NCBI GenBank assembly: GCA_022113835.1
Contig: JAILWY010000010.1
Location: forward strand, 11,891,501-11,955,500
DNA from: Atopsyche davidsoni
Taxonomy: Eukaryota > Arthropoda > Insecta > Trichoptera > Hydrobiosidae
Reading direction: 5' to 3'
DNA length: 64,000 nt
Shown: one piece after another, positions 57,301 to 64,000 of the stretch
Layout: each line of letters starts with the position of its first letter
How positions within the stretch are numbered: position 1 is the stretch's first letter
Program-made: the position numbers and the translations under genes
Notes under the pieces: generated by a model
What the model saw: the letters and a program-made list of their open reading frames with translations, nothing else
What the model was told of the DNA's origin: nothing
Database searches by the model: none

Positions 57301-57604
57301 GCATTTAGACATCAGGGAGAGAGAATAATGCGAAAATTATTAAACAGTTTCATTATGATTTATACGCATTGAAATTTTTAAGACATTTTTTCCATTGTTA
57401 AAAACATCGAACTATACTAGTATATCTATTCTTGGTATATTTTAGTCTCCTGGGCAACCCGAAGCCTACAACCCAATAATGCGTTCGCAAGAGCACAGCG
57501 TGGCGTTCAATCTGCCGGACCCCGTCGAGGAGGAGAGCTCAACCTCGCCGAACCCCCGCAAGGACCCCGAAGACGAGCCGCGGTCCTTCTGGCCCCACAA
57601 GTGA
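28234..57604 (+). CDS. Plekhg5: PLEKHG5/GEFmeso-like RhoGEF (RBD-DH-PH), 23 coding exons, whole gene
   Basis: Joining 23 exons gives 1513 codons and a TGA with every splice phase matching. Seen: disordered Pro/Glu/Ser-rich N-terminus (1-590), ubiquitin-fold Ras-binding-like region (597-672), DH domain (806-1005) with the CR1-like stretch VIFELVVTEANYIDDI and the CR3-like stretch LIVKPMQRFTKYHLLLKN, PH domain (1045-1178) with LLTDMFLV and the conserved C-helical Trp, and a Ser/Pro-rich tail ending SFWPHK. Known of the family: DH-PH proteins load GTP on Rho-family GTPases at membranes; Drosophila GEFmeso is reported to bind Ral and Cdc42. RBD followed by DH-PH fits PLEKHG5/GEFmeso better than other PLEKHG proteins. 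Inferred: a Rho-family GEF steered by a Ras/Ral GTPase. Exon 1 joins across a 10-kb intron and is the least certain part; the DH-PH part is very secure. Confidence 0.87.
31660..31742. repeat. AT-rich simple repeat in intron 1
   Basis: TATATA and ATAAATAT imperfect repeats, with a duplicated TATACATATATAAATAT-like unit. Confidence 0.85.
33070..36210. repeat. Tandem array of a ~260-bp unit, about 12 copies, in intron 1
   Basis: The marker CACTCAAATAAACATGAATA or a close variant recurs at 33160, 33421, 33681, 33942, 34202, 34462, 34722, 34982, 35242, 35502, 35762 and 36023, a period of 260-261 bases, with a shortened copy near 36184. Central copies are nearly identical; the first and last two are more divergent. 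Each unit has an A/T-rich part and a CA-rich part carrying CACGTTCGATCT. No stop-free frame crosses a unit, so it is satellite-like rather than coding. Small alternations between copies (AAAGATAC/AAAATAC, ATTGATAA/ATTTATAA, ACCACT/ACAACT) show ordered duplication. Confidence 0.97.
36264..36320. repeat. (AT)n microsatellite at the edge of the 260-bp array
   Basis: A pure AT run just downstream of the last, degenerate copy of the 260-bp unit, within intron 1. Confidence 0.95.
39697..39817 (+). promoter_or_regulatory. CpG-dense block before exon 2, possible alternative promoter
   Basis: About 120 bases of very GC- and CpG-rich DNA (GGCGCCGCCGG, GGGCGCGCCGGCACGCGGG) lie directly before exon 2 in an AT-rich intron. 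It could be the 5' part of an alternative first exon or a promoter for a form lacking exon 1. No TATA box is obvious. Alternatively the exon's GC richness just spreads into its flank. Confidence 0.3.
39818..39962 (+). CDS. Plekhg5: Exon 2: linker (residues 514-562)
   Basis: The acceptor CTTGCAG and donor CAAG|GTGAGT bound a GC-rich exon entering in phase 0, as exon 1 leaves, and leaving in phase 1. It codes a Ser/Ala-rich linker beginning VRSQSLSSLTAPALAG. It sits at the end of a CpG-dense block (about 39697-39817) that contrasts sharply with the AT-rich intron, so a second promoter just upstream is possible. Confidence 0.8.
39963..45702 (+). other. Intron 2 (5.7 kb)
   Basis: AT-rich, with the perfect hairpin at 40650, GC patches near 40100-40170, 42500-42620 and 44270-44390, and a coding-looking minus-strand stretch at 44215-44325 (see findings). 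Confidence 0.75.
40650..40696. repeat. Perfect 22-bp inverted repeat with 3-base loop
   Basis: Two perfectly complementary 22-base arms, starting ATTCGTAAAAATCC, surround a GAT loop in intron 2. The transcript would form a strong hairpin. No target-site duplication or longer element is evident. Confidence 0.95.
45703..45791 (+). CDS. Plekhg5: Exon 3: basic linker (residues 562-591)
   Basis: Acceptor TTTGCAG and donor CAG|GTAATG bound an 89-base exon that enters in phase 1 and leaves in phase 0. It codes a basic, Gly/Arg-rich stretch beginning AGVPWRAGPRKGG, just ahead of the Ras-binding-like domain. Its GC-rich codons stand out from both flanking introns. Confidence 0.8.
45792..47097 (+). 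other. Intron 3
   Basis: AT-rich with no supported feature. Open frames at 46168 and 46682 lack splice or domain support. Confidence 0.75.
47098..47192 (+). CDS. Plekhg5: Exon 4: first half of Ras-binding-like domain (residues 592-623)
   Basis: The exon follows the acceptor CCTTGTTTAG and ends at the strong donor TAGG|GTGAGT. Its 95 bases enter in phase 0 and leave in phase 2, exactly what exons 3 and 5 need. The product, starting GSEQDFFNLFLPPNAADCRQ and ending VAVPAIGGVRVG, resembles the first two beta strands of Raf-type RBDs. A longer open frame covers the same DNA in another phase (47010-47318), but it does not fit exon 5. Confidence 0.82.
47193..48302 (+). other. Intron 4
   Basis: Contains the 33-base perfect inverted repeat at 47720; otherwise plain AT-rich DNA. 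Confidence 0.78.
47720..47752. repeat. Perfect 16-bp inverted repeat with 1-base centre
   Basis: GGCTGTATACGTTAGA and its exact complement flank a single G, in intron 4 between the two halves of the Ras-binding domain. Confidence 0.95.
48303..48442 (+). CDS. Plekhg5: Exon 5: second half of Ras-binding-like domain (residues 623-670)
   Basis: Bounded by acceptor CTTGCAG and donor TTG|GTAAGA, it enters in phase 2 and leaves in phase 1. It codes DAVSSVMG, then ALELMCCSESVAPIPLSM and SLAGHSVRLL. This order (helix, strand with paired Cys, then an SLAG turn and final strand) is typical of RBDs in Raf- and RGS12/14-type proteins. The competing frame here, rich in Gly/Pro/His, lacks such a pattern. 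Confidence 0.85.
48443..49408 (+). other. Intron 5
   Basis: AT-rich; nothing else seen. Confidence 0.78.
49409..49455 (+). CDS. Plekhg5: Exon 6: 47-base exon after the RBD (residues 670-685)
   Basis: A short exon between acceptor TTCACAG and donor CCG|GTAAGA, entering in phase 1 and leaving in phase 0. It codes DRAQKAKNFFKKDTGP, a basic helix-like linker. It is too short to be found from open-frame length; the fit of phase and splice sites on both sides supports it. Confidence 0.8.
49456..50088 (+). other. Intron 6
   Basis: AT-rich; nothing else seen. Confidence 0.78.
50089..50259 (+). CDS. Plekhg5: Exon 7: RBD-DH linker (residues 686-742)
   Basis: Acceptor CGTGTAG and donor CCAAG|GTGAGT bound a 57-codon exon in phase 0 at both ends. 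It codes a Lys/Arg-containing helix-like start (DAKVREAARLWSKS), a proline-rich middle, and VPPNAHVYNHKWAAGFSTK, which looks conserved and may be a motif specific to this family. Two overlapping open frames on this strand and one on the minus strand are shadows. Confidence 0.87.
50260..51479 (+). other. Intron 7
   Basis: AT-rich with a short AT repeat at 51371-51391; the first 270 bases are GC-richer. Confidence 0.8.
51480..51645 (+). CDS. Plekhg5: Exon 8: lead into DH domain (residues 743-798)
   Basis: Acceptor CTCCACAG and donor GAGCG|GTGAGC bound a GC-rich exon entering in phase 0 and leaving in phase 1. It codes a Leu/Ala-rich helical stretch, TDPVRLDQLTAALHALARSG, and ends SAQLEYLMDMSG/D, leading straight into the DH domain. 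Confidence 0.87.
51646..52138 (+). other. Intron 8
   Basis: AT-rich; nothing else seen. Confidence 0.82.
52139..52233 (+). CDS. Plekhg5: Exon 9: start of DH domain, CR1 (residues 798-829)
   Basis: Acceptor CTTTTAAG and donor CGAA|GTAAGT. The product DMSEEEAQRQRVIFELVVTE followed by ANYIDDIRTLVE is a clear CR1 helix of Dbl-type exchange factors. The Thr-Glu pair (816-817), whose Glu normally contacts switch I of the GTPase, is present. Confidence 0.93.
52372..52535 (+). CDS. Plekhg5: Exon 10: DH domain (residues 830-884)
   Basis: Acceptor GTTTTAG and donor AGAA|GTAAGA, phase 0 to phase 2. It codes LFQSVAVSL, then the characteristic LNRLFSNLPEILAVNLSFW of DH helix 2-3, as seen in PLEKHG5-type domains. 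It ends ADTLLRRQK, with the Lys codon split across the intron. Confidence 0.92.
52710..52886 (+). CDS. Plekhg5: Exon 11: DH domain middle (residues 884-943)
   Basis: Acceptor TTTTGCAG is strong. The donor, AAACG|GTTGGA, is weak at positions +3 to +6 but is the only choice that restores an Arg codon (CG/A) and joins to exon 12. The product FNTQLLCDGFINFDLRFLPY, a Tyr-rich stretch and FAAWCEAQAQCKR fill the DH CR2 region. The frame stays open past the donor to 52929 with a short missense tail, so an unspliced RNA would end early. Confidence 0.9.
52979..53210 (+). CDS. Plekhg5: Exon 12: DH domain CR3 core (residues 943-1020)
   Basis: Acceptor CATTACAG and donor CGTG|GTAAGT. The product LKLADLIVKPMQRFTKYHLL is the CR3 helix, the most conserved part of DH domains and the main GTPase-contact surface (Lys-Pro-x-Gln-Arg-x-Thr-Lys-Tyr at 952-960). 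It then runs through ALLVERIDSYDAV, the terminal DH helix leading to the PH domain. Confidence 0.95.
53308..53454 (+). CDS. Plekhg5: Exon 13: DH-PH junction and PH strand 1 (residues 1021-1069)
   Basis: The acceptor is CCCGCAAG and the donor CAAG|GTGGGT, phase 0 at both ends. It codes ETREEDIERVLRQHTDMDL, a short loop, and YRRALILEGDLRFRDPRDSK, the first PH strands; this agrees with the LEG-x-L strand of PLEKHG5 PH domains. The intron before it is only 97 bases. Confidence 0.9.
53455..53866 (+). other. Intron 13
   Basis: AT-rich; nothing else seen. The donor GTGGGT and acceptor TAATAG are acceptable. Confidence 0.82.
53867..53964 (+). CDS. Plekhg5: Exon 14: PH domain strands (residues 1070-1102)
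   Basis: Acceptor CTAATAG and donor GTGCG|GTGAGT, phase 0 to phase 2. The product LEIRAMLLTDMFLVGVVSKI and KKKNQPVTYRIVR has the LxLTDxFLV strand and following basic hairpin of RhoGEF PH domains, which often meet phosphoinositides or the GTPase. Confidence 0.92.
54060..54231 (+). CDS. Plekhg5: Exon 15: PH domain, ends at a GC splice donor (residues 1102-1159)
   Basis: Acceptor CTCTTATAG is canonical. The 3' end is CTCAAG|GCGAGT: no GT donor gives the required phase, while this GC donor matches the U1 site at every other core base and joins in phase 0 to exon 16. The product QKYMMDKIRVYPQWNDRNEL and ILVIVVDETGTAITYFCLND supplies middle PH strands. Reading through would add Ala-Ser and then stop, losing the PH C-helix and tail. 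Confidence 0.9.
54232..54483 (+). other. Intron 15, GC-AG type
   Basis: A 252-base intron starting GCGAGT and ending CAACAG. It is the only intron of this gene without GT at the 5' end, and it lies inside the PH domain. Confidence 0.88.
54484..54609 (+). CDS. Plekhg5: Exon 16: PH C-terminal helix (residues 1160-1201)
   Basis: Acceptor CGCAACAG and donor GAAG|GTTAGT. The product AWLFAFREAQETLHLARHYT is the amphipathic PH C-helix with its near-invariant Trp (1161). The exon then turns acidic (EIETESESPSESETEKK), starting the disordered tail. It accepts from the GC-AG intron. Confidence 0.92.
54698..54788 (+). CDS. Plekhg5: Exon 17: basic tail segment (residues 1202-1232)
   Basis: Acceptor GTATCAG and donor GAAG|GTGGCG, phase 0 to phase 1. 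The product SNTEKAMRAARRRVNSLMRQ followed by GASVETDNTE forms a likely basic helix just after the PH domain. The donor is below average at +4 to +6 but the frame and phase fit. Confidence 0.85.
54862..55027 (+). CDS. Plekhg5: Exon 18: Ser-His-Ala repeat in the tail (residues 1232-1287)
   Basis: Acceptor ATTGCAG and donor CGCAG|GTACCC, phase 1 to phase 2. It codes a Gly/Arg-rich run and then seven Ser-His-Ala triplets (residues about 1256-1276) from a 9-base DNA repeat. The other frames are open too because the repeat has no stops; this one is fixed by exons 17 and 19. Repeat number probably varies between individuals (inference). Confidence 0.83.
54932..54996 (+). repeat. Coding 9-base repeat in exon 18
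   Basis: Seven tandem copies of a CTCGCACGC/ATCGCACGC unit encode Ser-His-Ala triplets in the protein tail. Copies differ only at C/A in one position. Confidence 0.93.
55028..55525 (+). other. Intron 18
   Basis: No supported feature; the downstream part is less AT-rich than usual. Confidence 0.8.
55526..55655 (+). CDS. Plekhg5: Exon 19: Ser-rich tail (residues 1287-1330)
   Basis: Acceptor GATTTCAG and donor CGAT|GTGAGT, phase 2 to phase 0. The product SGSYDICEWGVRAGSADTST, then MSSEEGAGLSLALVPTPD, has a short aromatic motif (SYDICEWG) inside otherwise disordered sequence that may be a binding site. Confidence 0.87.
55656..56088 (+). other. Intron 19
   Basis: AT-rich; nothing else seen. Confidence 0.8.
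56089..56225 (+). CDS. Plekhg5: Exon 20: tail (residues 1331-1376)
   Basis: Acceptor ATATGCAG and donor ATCGC|GTAAGT, phase 0 to phase 2. The product MLRARSPSQRGGRCTLGGAV followed by a Ser/Thr/Leu-rich run ends LMGQSLPDLGIHI. The QSLPDLG-type motif recurs in the next exon as RGLPNI. Confidence 0.85.
56226..56592 (+). other. Intron 20
   Basis: AT-rich; nothing else seen. Confidence 0.8.
56593..56739 (+). CDS. Plekhg5: Exon 21: tail (residues 1376-1425)
   Basis: Acceptor GTGTTACAG and donor ACCAG|GTAATA, phase 2 to phase 2. It codes TGSSGDVSLSVPRGLPNIMC, a Ser/Gly/Asn-rich middle and TSYPPPSPT, a proline-rich end. No known domain is present. Confidence 0.85.
56917..57025 (+). CDS. Plekhg5: Exon 22: basic tail (residues 1425-1461)
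   Basis: Acceptor TTTTCCTAG and donor TAAG|GTAACG, phase 2 to phase 0. The product RASLRRGLAFQASPKKPLVK and SRRVSRDAGSAATRRDK is strongly basic, with possible Arg-directed kinase sites (RRxS-like). It could act as a nuclear-localisation or membrane-binding patch (inference). Confidence 0.86.
57026..57445 (+). other. Intron 22
   Basis: AT-rich; nothing else seen. Confidence 0.8.
57446..57604 (+). CDS. Plekhg5: Exon 23: last coding exon and stop (residues 1462-1513)
   Basis: Acceptor TATTTTAG; the frame ends at TGA 57602-57604. The product SPGQPEAYNPIMRSQEHSVA, an acidic Ser/Pro stretch and SFWPHK at the end. No classical C-terminal PDZ-binding motif is seen, whereas vertebrate PLEKHG5 is described as having one. 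Poly(A) signals follow within about 130-240 bases. Confidence 0.88.
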   Translation, partial: SPGQPEAYNPIMRSQEHSVAFNLPDPVEEESSTSPNPRKDPEDEPRSFWPHK

Positions 57605-57729
57605 AGGCCTCGCAGCGAGCACTACCCGGCCTAAATATCTACAGCCTCTAATGTGGCGTACGAAGGATCACATGCTTGGTGTCGTGATTTGCTAACTGCA
57701 AATAATTCGTTATTGTGCACACGTTATGT

Positions 57730-57849
57730 AATAAAAAATCACGATACAAGCATACTCAATGTATATATACAAGTATACTCATTAAAAATTTAATGTTGGA
57801 TTTACCTTATATAACTGGCTTGTATAATAAATATCTCATCCCAAATAAA
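57730..57849 (+). terminator. Poly(A) signals in the 3' UTR
   Basis: Three AATAAA hexamers lie at 57730-57735, 57826-57831 and 57844-57849, after the stop codon at 57604 and before the long AT tract at 57891. The 3' UTR is therefore probably 150-280 bases. Which signal is used cannot be told from sequence. Confidence 0.6.
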
Positions 57850-57887
57850 TATATAATATTATGTAAATATTTTCTTTGTTCTGTATA

Positions 57888-58089
<202 letters not shown>

Positions 58090-61000
58090 ATTTTATGAAA
58101 TTAGGCTAATCAGTACATATTTCTATTATTAATAAAAACCTAGTTATTTATGTAAATATAATATATCATTAACTTTATCTATTACATATTACATAGAAAT
58201 TAAAAAATTCAATCTAAGCTCAGTATGGCCAACAATCTAGGTGTTAATATTGTACAGCAGTTTCCGTGACTGGTTGGTTTTCAAACTCTAAGAGGGTTTT
58301 GGCTCATTAAAATGTTATCTCAAATCTTAAAGGACATTTTGACAATTGTATTACTATGAAAATAGTAATTCAAAGCCATTTATTTAAATTTTAAATGAAA
58401 AAAGAGCCAGTAGGCTCTGTGGGGGAAATAAAGTTAAATCATACAAATTTAAAAACTAATTATTGTACAACAAAACGTACTCTAATTATCAGTAACTACA
58501 GTCACAGTAAACGACATGTTAAATACACACCCTCAAGCAAGGTCGGTCAAATATCCCCCTGTAAAAAGTAATATTTTGTTTGATGTACTTTTTACGTTTG
58601 AGTGATAAATCTTTATTTGTACATTAATTGTACTTGAATTTGCGGTTTTCACCTGTATTGCAGATAAGAAATCATGTTCAGATAAATGCATCTAATTGAA
58701 AAAAATTTCAAACTGCATTATCAAAGAGGATAAGTTTACATCAAGGATGAAAAACAGTAGGTTGTCGTCCACAAGTGGACAGAAGGATACATTTTAATTT
58801 TAAAAAATGTTATAAAAAGCATTGTATTTATATCTGATATTCTTCACTTCTAATTGATTATTTTCAAAGTAATAATTTCTTTGATTCTTGACGTGGAACT
58901 TTTCTATTCTGTTTACAACACATTTTCAGAGAAAAATGAAATTCTCATTTATTTTAAATTTTCATAAGTTTTCAATAAGTCATATAAACTACTCAACTTA
59001 TTTTGTGGAAACAGGACAATTTCTATTCTTGAAAGAAGTCATTCCTTGGCATTTATAGAACAAGTCTGGCTTCTCCTGCTTTGTATTAATGTTCATCAAT
59101 TATTTTTTTCAGAGCACTGAATGTGTTGTAATTAATTATCTAAAGTGAACAATGTGTTGTTGTTGATTGTCTATTTTCTTTTGTGAATTGATAAGATAAA
59201 CCTCCACTTTATCTACTTTGACAATTTACAGTCAATTTACACGCCAAATAAATATAGACATTTTGATGAATGTCTAATGAACTTATTATATTATATATTT
59301 ATTTATATATTATTGTAGTATCACGTGATCCACAATGGATTTAAAAGTAACTGTTCGATGTGTCAATGTAAACCTATATTATATAAAGTACTCGTGTTGT
59401 ATTCTGTCCGATTAGTTTGGTAAGGTTCTTTAAACTCAATCTATTTTATCAAAGCAAAACTTTAATGTTGTGGTGTTTAACCAAAATTAATTTTTGAAAA
59501 ATATTGAATTCAAGAAAACTTCTAAGTCACATTTAGAGTTAAATATGTAGAGATAAAGCATTTTTCTACTTATATCTCATTATTTAAAATTGAGCCTTAT
59601 CAAACCAATAAGTACAATTTATTGTTGTATAATCTTTAACGAAAACTAATGGAGATTTTAAGATGTATTCTGCCTGAAAGAAATATCATTTTACTTTTCA
59701 TTTATTCATTTATTTTTTATCTTTGACATCATTACAGTCATGCAACATTAGAATTATTCGAAATTTCCCGCAAGTAAACGGATTCTTGGCTCGAGAGTCA
59801 GGTAGCAAACTCTTCTAAATAGTCTTCTTTATCGAACATTGTATCGATACGTGTCGGAAAAAGTTACAGATATTAATTCATATTTTTAAATCCTCATCAA
59901 TTTTTTTTGGTTACAAAATTGAGTTTGGAAATAAAATTAGAACAATTAATTGTACCCATGGTGTTATATTGAAATAATATTTGCAATGTGTTGTGCTACT
60001 TCTATATAATAAAACGAATCCAGATTTTTGATTGGAAGTTTTCGTACTTTCGCAACGAGCATAAATTCTGTCAAAGTTCTCAAAGAATGGGTATAAAATT
60101 GAAAATAATTTATTTCCATATTATCGATTATCTTTCAGGCTAAAGTAAGTAATTGAAAGTGTCCTAATTCATATTCAATAATTCATACATTATTTCACTA
60201 GACACTATTAGTGATTCCAACTAATTAAAAATAATAGATTACTGATATACTCGAAAATAAGTAATTCAGGTATTGAACATGTAATTTAGTTAATTTGATG
60301 ACGGAGTGATGATATTCCCATACTATTACAAATAAAATAATAGGAGTCTTCATACACGGGCATTGTTAAACTAGTATTTCTATTTGTATGTACGCACCAG
60401 GCAGAATATGTGTTACTATCAAATATGCCATATCTAAAACAGTGAAGTGCTACTAAGAGTTTTCACCAACTTTTAAATTGATTTTTTTTTCTCTTGGTAC
60501 TTATTTCAATTTAAAAAATTGTGAATAAATTTGAGAAGAAAAAAATTAAAAATATTTAAAAAAATTCTGGAGAATATTTATGTTTTGGTAAAATATATTT
60601 ATGAACAAAAAATAGAATAGAAATTTGGAAAGAGTATTTTTTATATTTACTATCTGAGCTAACCATTGTTTCATTTAAAATAGATACATCATACTTTAAT
60701 GTTTGGCAATGTAAGGATAAACTATTACGCGAGTTGGTGAACCAGTCGGCACATCACTGAATTAATTATACATGTACATTTGATAACTTCTATGTTCTAT
60801 CTAGTCTTTGGCTGAATGTGCATACGGTATCTGTCCAAAAAGTATTTCTTTTTTATCTGAATATTGAATAATATTGAATTCCAAAGTTTTTATAGTGACA
60901 ATCTACAAAGCATCTTCATTGATTTTACGAGAGTTTTGTAATTTATCAGCCTTTATATTCTCATTCATAGAAACTGTAAAAATCTTCACGGAACCATATC

Positions 61001-62400
61001 AGGAAATAAGGTAGCCGGATTGATCACAGTGCTACGATTGGTCAAGAAACCTCGGAAAATGATGAATGAATTTATACATAGCCAAGTTTTTTGGAACCTT
61101 TCAAACCCCGAATTCTTGTATCCACCAATCATTAATCACCTAATTAGTAATAAATATTCACACAGGTGGCCAAAATTCTCCATTATGTAAAGTCATTAGT
61201 ATTTTGACAAATTTTTACTCTCCCGACTTCCATCACATACCTAACTGGCAAAAATCTGCTGAATTTATCAGCTTGTGTTAGTTCAATAATTCCTCAGTTT
61301 CCTTTCAAACTTGATGCAGAATTTCAGTTGAAAAAACTAATATGCAGAGAGCATGAACATCTTTTCATTTCGTACAGCCACTGAAACAAATCTCACATGC
61401 GTATGAATGTGTCCCCAACCTGCTGTCTTACTTCCCATGGAATAGTATAGAAAACTTTTAGGACAGACTTCGTACTACTTTTTAATGATAAGATTTTTAA
61501 AATATATTTAAATGTGAAATATTATAAATGTACTCTTATAAAGGTAATATATATAGTCAAATTTTTCAATTTTTCAAAGAGCGCAGTAAGTCTGGAAAAA
61601 TATTATTTTTTAAGAAGCAATTTTTAATATTTTAATTTTGTATTCACAACAACAAAAAATATAAACGATCATTGATGATATTGATTTGTGCAACAATTTT
61701 TTAAAATATGCTTAAAAGTTTTTACTTGATTCATGAAAATATCAATTGTATATCAATATACTGTTATACGTTTATTTTTACTCATTAACAACAAGATAAT
61801 CTATATTGATTTTTTTGTCTGGGTTAAATTTGTTAATTGTTATCAAACCAATTTATGTGAGTTTGATTTAGTTATTTAAACCAATAACTATCAAAATATT
61901 CAAATAAAAGCCTATGTCGTGTATGCTACTCGCCACTAAGCATAAACAACGTATCTGTCTGACCTCGGGCAATAAAGCAATGCACCAAAGTATATCTAAA
62001 AGATTGTGTTGCTTATCATTTATTGAGTATGTTGTGAATTTGTCTCACAGAGATAAGATTTGTTATGTCAATGATGGTCAAAGAATGTTAATATTATTGT
62101 TCATATATTTTCTCAAATGCTTAAAAATTTCTCATTGTTTACTTAAATCGGTAAACAAAAACTAAAGAAATTACCATAAAAGCAACATTGATTGCATAAA
62201 TATTGATGCTTCACACATAAGTAAACAAAATTTTATGAGAATAATTATCACATTTTTAAAGAAAATAATGAAATTTAAAGGCATTTTAACTGGAAAATAA
62301 AAATAGGTAATATGTATGTCATGGAAAGAAATATTTGAAAAATAATCAATCAAGCACAAAAATCTATGTCGAATCATCTGGACCAGAAAGTTACTGATTT
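58090..62400. other. Downstream AT-rich DNA without genes
   Basis: More than 4 kb of very AT-rich sequence after the RhoGEF gene. No exon, RNA gene or clear repeat is visible. The open frames at 61914 (plus) and 62171 (minus) have no domain and AT-driven composition. Confidence 0.65.
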
Positions 62401-62404
62401 TTAA

Positions 62405-63032
62405 CACTTTGAATGCGGGAGTCGAATAATTATTGTATGCCATCACTAGAGCGCCTTGGCCGACAGAACTCGGTTTTCACGGACGAGCGCGAGAAATCGC
62501 GAATTTGGCGAAGTAAAAAATATGCACAATCAACAGAGTACTGTGTAGGTATCTGACGATTCTAGACATTTGGGATGAAAGGGGGACGAGGTTATAAGAA
62601 ATACCAGTAAAGTTAATAGTTCAAATGCAACAACTGATTATAATGAACATTTTTCATTTCTTTCTTTATGTTTCTTTAGTATTGTTGCGATGTTATTTTT
62701 GTCAAGTCGGGTTCTGCTTTTATTGGTGTATACATTGCACTATTTTAAACTACTTTTATAATAATCAATCTGAAAAAATCATTCTCGATCGATAACCGTT
62801 TCTAGGTAAAGCTTTTTAAAATTTGATATTGATATCAAATATAAATAAAATAAAAAAACCTAAATTTCACTAAAGATTTTCTATATTGTATCTGAATTGA
62901 AAAAATGCCATAATTGTAACTTTTTAAAAATATTCACAAGGTTATGACCGCACGCCGCTGTATTTTCGTAAACTTGAAACAATTGTCTGCTTTTTGGCAA
63001 GGATCGACAACAAGCCTCCCGCAATCAATGGG
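62405..63032. mobile_element. Non-autonomous piggyBac-type element with TTAA duplication
   Basis: The ends are inverted: left CACTTTGAATGCGGGAG, right (reversed) CCCATTGATTGCGGGAG, each flanked directly by TTAA (62401-62404 and 63033-63036). TTAA target sites and CCC(T/A)TTG-like ends are diagnostic of the piggyBac superfamily. The 628-base interior has no transposase frame, so it is a MITE-like deletion form moved by a related enzyme. Confidence 0.75.
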
Positions 63033-63360
63033 TTAACATCAAAATTCTACCATATCTTCCCTCTTTTCTCACAATTACTAAAAAAGTAATCAATATATTT
63101 TTTTCTAATGTAAAATTATCTCCTTGAATATTTTTTATCTAATCAAAGCGCAATGAATGAATAATTTTATTAATTAAATATTAAATTGCTTCTGAAAAAA
63201 AATATTTGAAAAGTGGATTGTATTTATTATTGTTAGAATTTAGAAAAATTATTGATGTTAGTACATATATCAAAGTAATATATAAAAATCACTAAAAATC
63301 AAATGTATTTTTATTATGCACCCTTCTCTAATATATTTAATTAATATAATTTGTGTATAT

Positions 63361-63680
63361 GTTTATAATACATAACAAGACTTTGGTAGAAAATTCTTTT
63401 CTGAATAGTATTCTTTCTGCCGGACCAAAAACCTTTTTGATCTACGCAACGAAAAGCCTGCAAGTGTTCCAAGCCTTACAGTTGGACCTCCACATAACGT
63501 TAAATTGGCTATTCTGGTCCTTGCCTTTCTCGAAGACTCACAAATTATCAGAACGTAACACTAGCAAAGGCTTGACTTTGAATTCATCGCTTGCACTAGC
63601 ACAAAACAGTTGAGTTATTCATTCTTGGGCTTGTGACCGGGCCATGAATTGTTTTCTGCTTTTATGTAGGTCTTTGATGG
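63361..63680 (-). pseudogene. Broken Tigger/pogo-type transposase remnant
   Basis: Read on the minus strand, fragments align in order with the DDE domain of Tigger/Jerky-type transposases: PSKTYIK, then PGHKPKNE, ASDEFKVKPLLVLRSDN, VMWRSNCKAWNT and FGPAERILFRKEFSTKVLL. At least one frameshift (between PGHKPKNE and the next block) and several in-frame stops separate them, and the second catalytic Asp (LLVLDN in active copies) is replaced by an Ile-containing stretch. It is a dead fragment of a pogo-superfamily DNA transposon. Identification is by recognition of family motifs, not by a search. Confidence 0.8.
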
Positions 63681-64000
63681 TTATTTTCATTACCTCCACC
63701 GTAAGTAAGTCCTTTTACTTACCGCCTAACTTTTTGAATTTTTTTCAACATAGTAGCCATTGTCGCAGTATAGTTACAACGCTAGTAAACAGTACACGCC
63801 ACGCAGATATTGACCATTGAACTGAGGCATGCTGACTGAGATCAAGCATGTGAGAGAAGAACCATTGGCTTAGAAGTGATCACTTAACGCTTGGCAGACA
63901 AAGCAGTGTGTATCCAATTTAAATTGTTTGTCTTGTTAAACACTCGCAAACCAAATTCCTTGCAATCCAAGGTATGTGTGTGTTAACAATATTCAGAGTA

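Overview
The window looks like nuclear DNA of an insect, most probably a lepidopteran. The background is very AT-rich, with GC-rich coding exons, GT-AG introns, many AT microsatellites and small DNA transposons including a TTAA-flanked piggyBac-type element. The order is an inference; the sequence alone does not settle the species. There is no sign of bacterial gene organisation.

One gene is well supported. It lies on the + strand from 28234 to 57604 and can be read as 23 coding exons that keep one open frame of 1513 codons plus a stop. Its product has a long disordered, proline-rich N-terminus (residues 1 to about 590), a Raf-like Ras-binding domain (about 597-672), a Dbl-homology (DH) RhoGEF domain (about 806-1005), a PH domain (about 1045-1178) and a Ser/Pro-rich tail. 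This order matches PLEKHG5 of vertebrates and GEFmeso of Drosophila, Rho-family exchange factors with a Ras/Ral-type binding module. One intron, inside the PH domain, uses a GC-AG splice pair; the rest are GT-AG.

Layout: 1-28233 is about 28 kb with no gene I can defend. It holds microsatellites, three GC-rich minisatellites (21.3, 26.6 and 27.5 kb), a small hAT-type element at 19.4 kb, short hairpins and a few coding-looking fragments that remain candidates. 28234-29772 is the large first coding exon. 29773-39817 is a 10-kb first intron dominated by about twelve copies of a 260-bp tandem repeat (33.1-36.2 kb). 39818-50259 has six widely spaced exons for the linker and Ras-binding domain. 51480-57604 is a compact run of sixteen exons for DH, PH and tail. 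57605-64000 holds the 3' UTR, a long AT tract, a TTAA-flanked piggyBac-type MITE (62405-63032) and a broken Tigger/pogo-type transposase remnant on the minus strand (63361-63680).

I found no rRNA, complete tRNA, CRISPR array, operon or virus-like gene set. The most notable items are the full exon model, the GC-AG intron, the intronic 260-bp array and two perfect inverted repeats.
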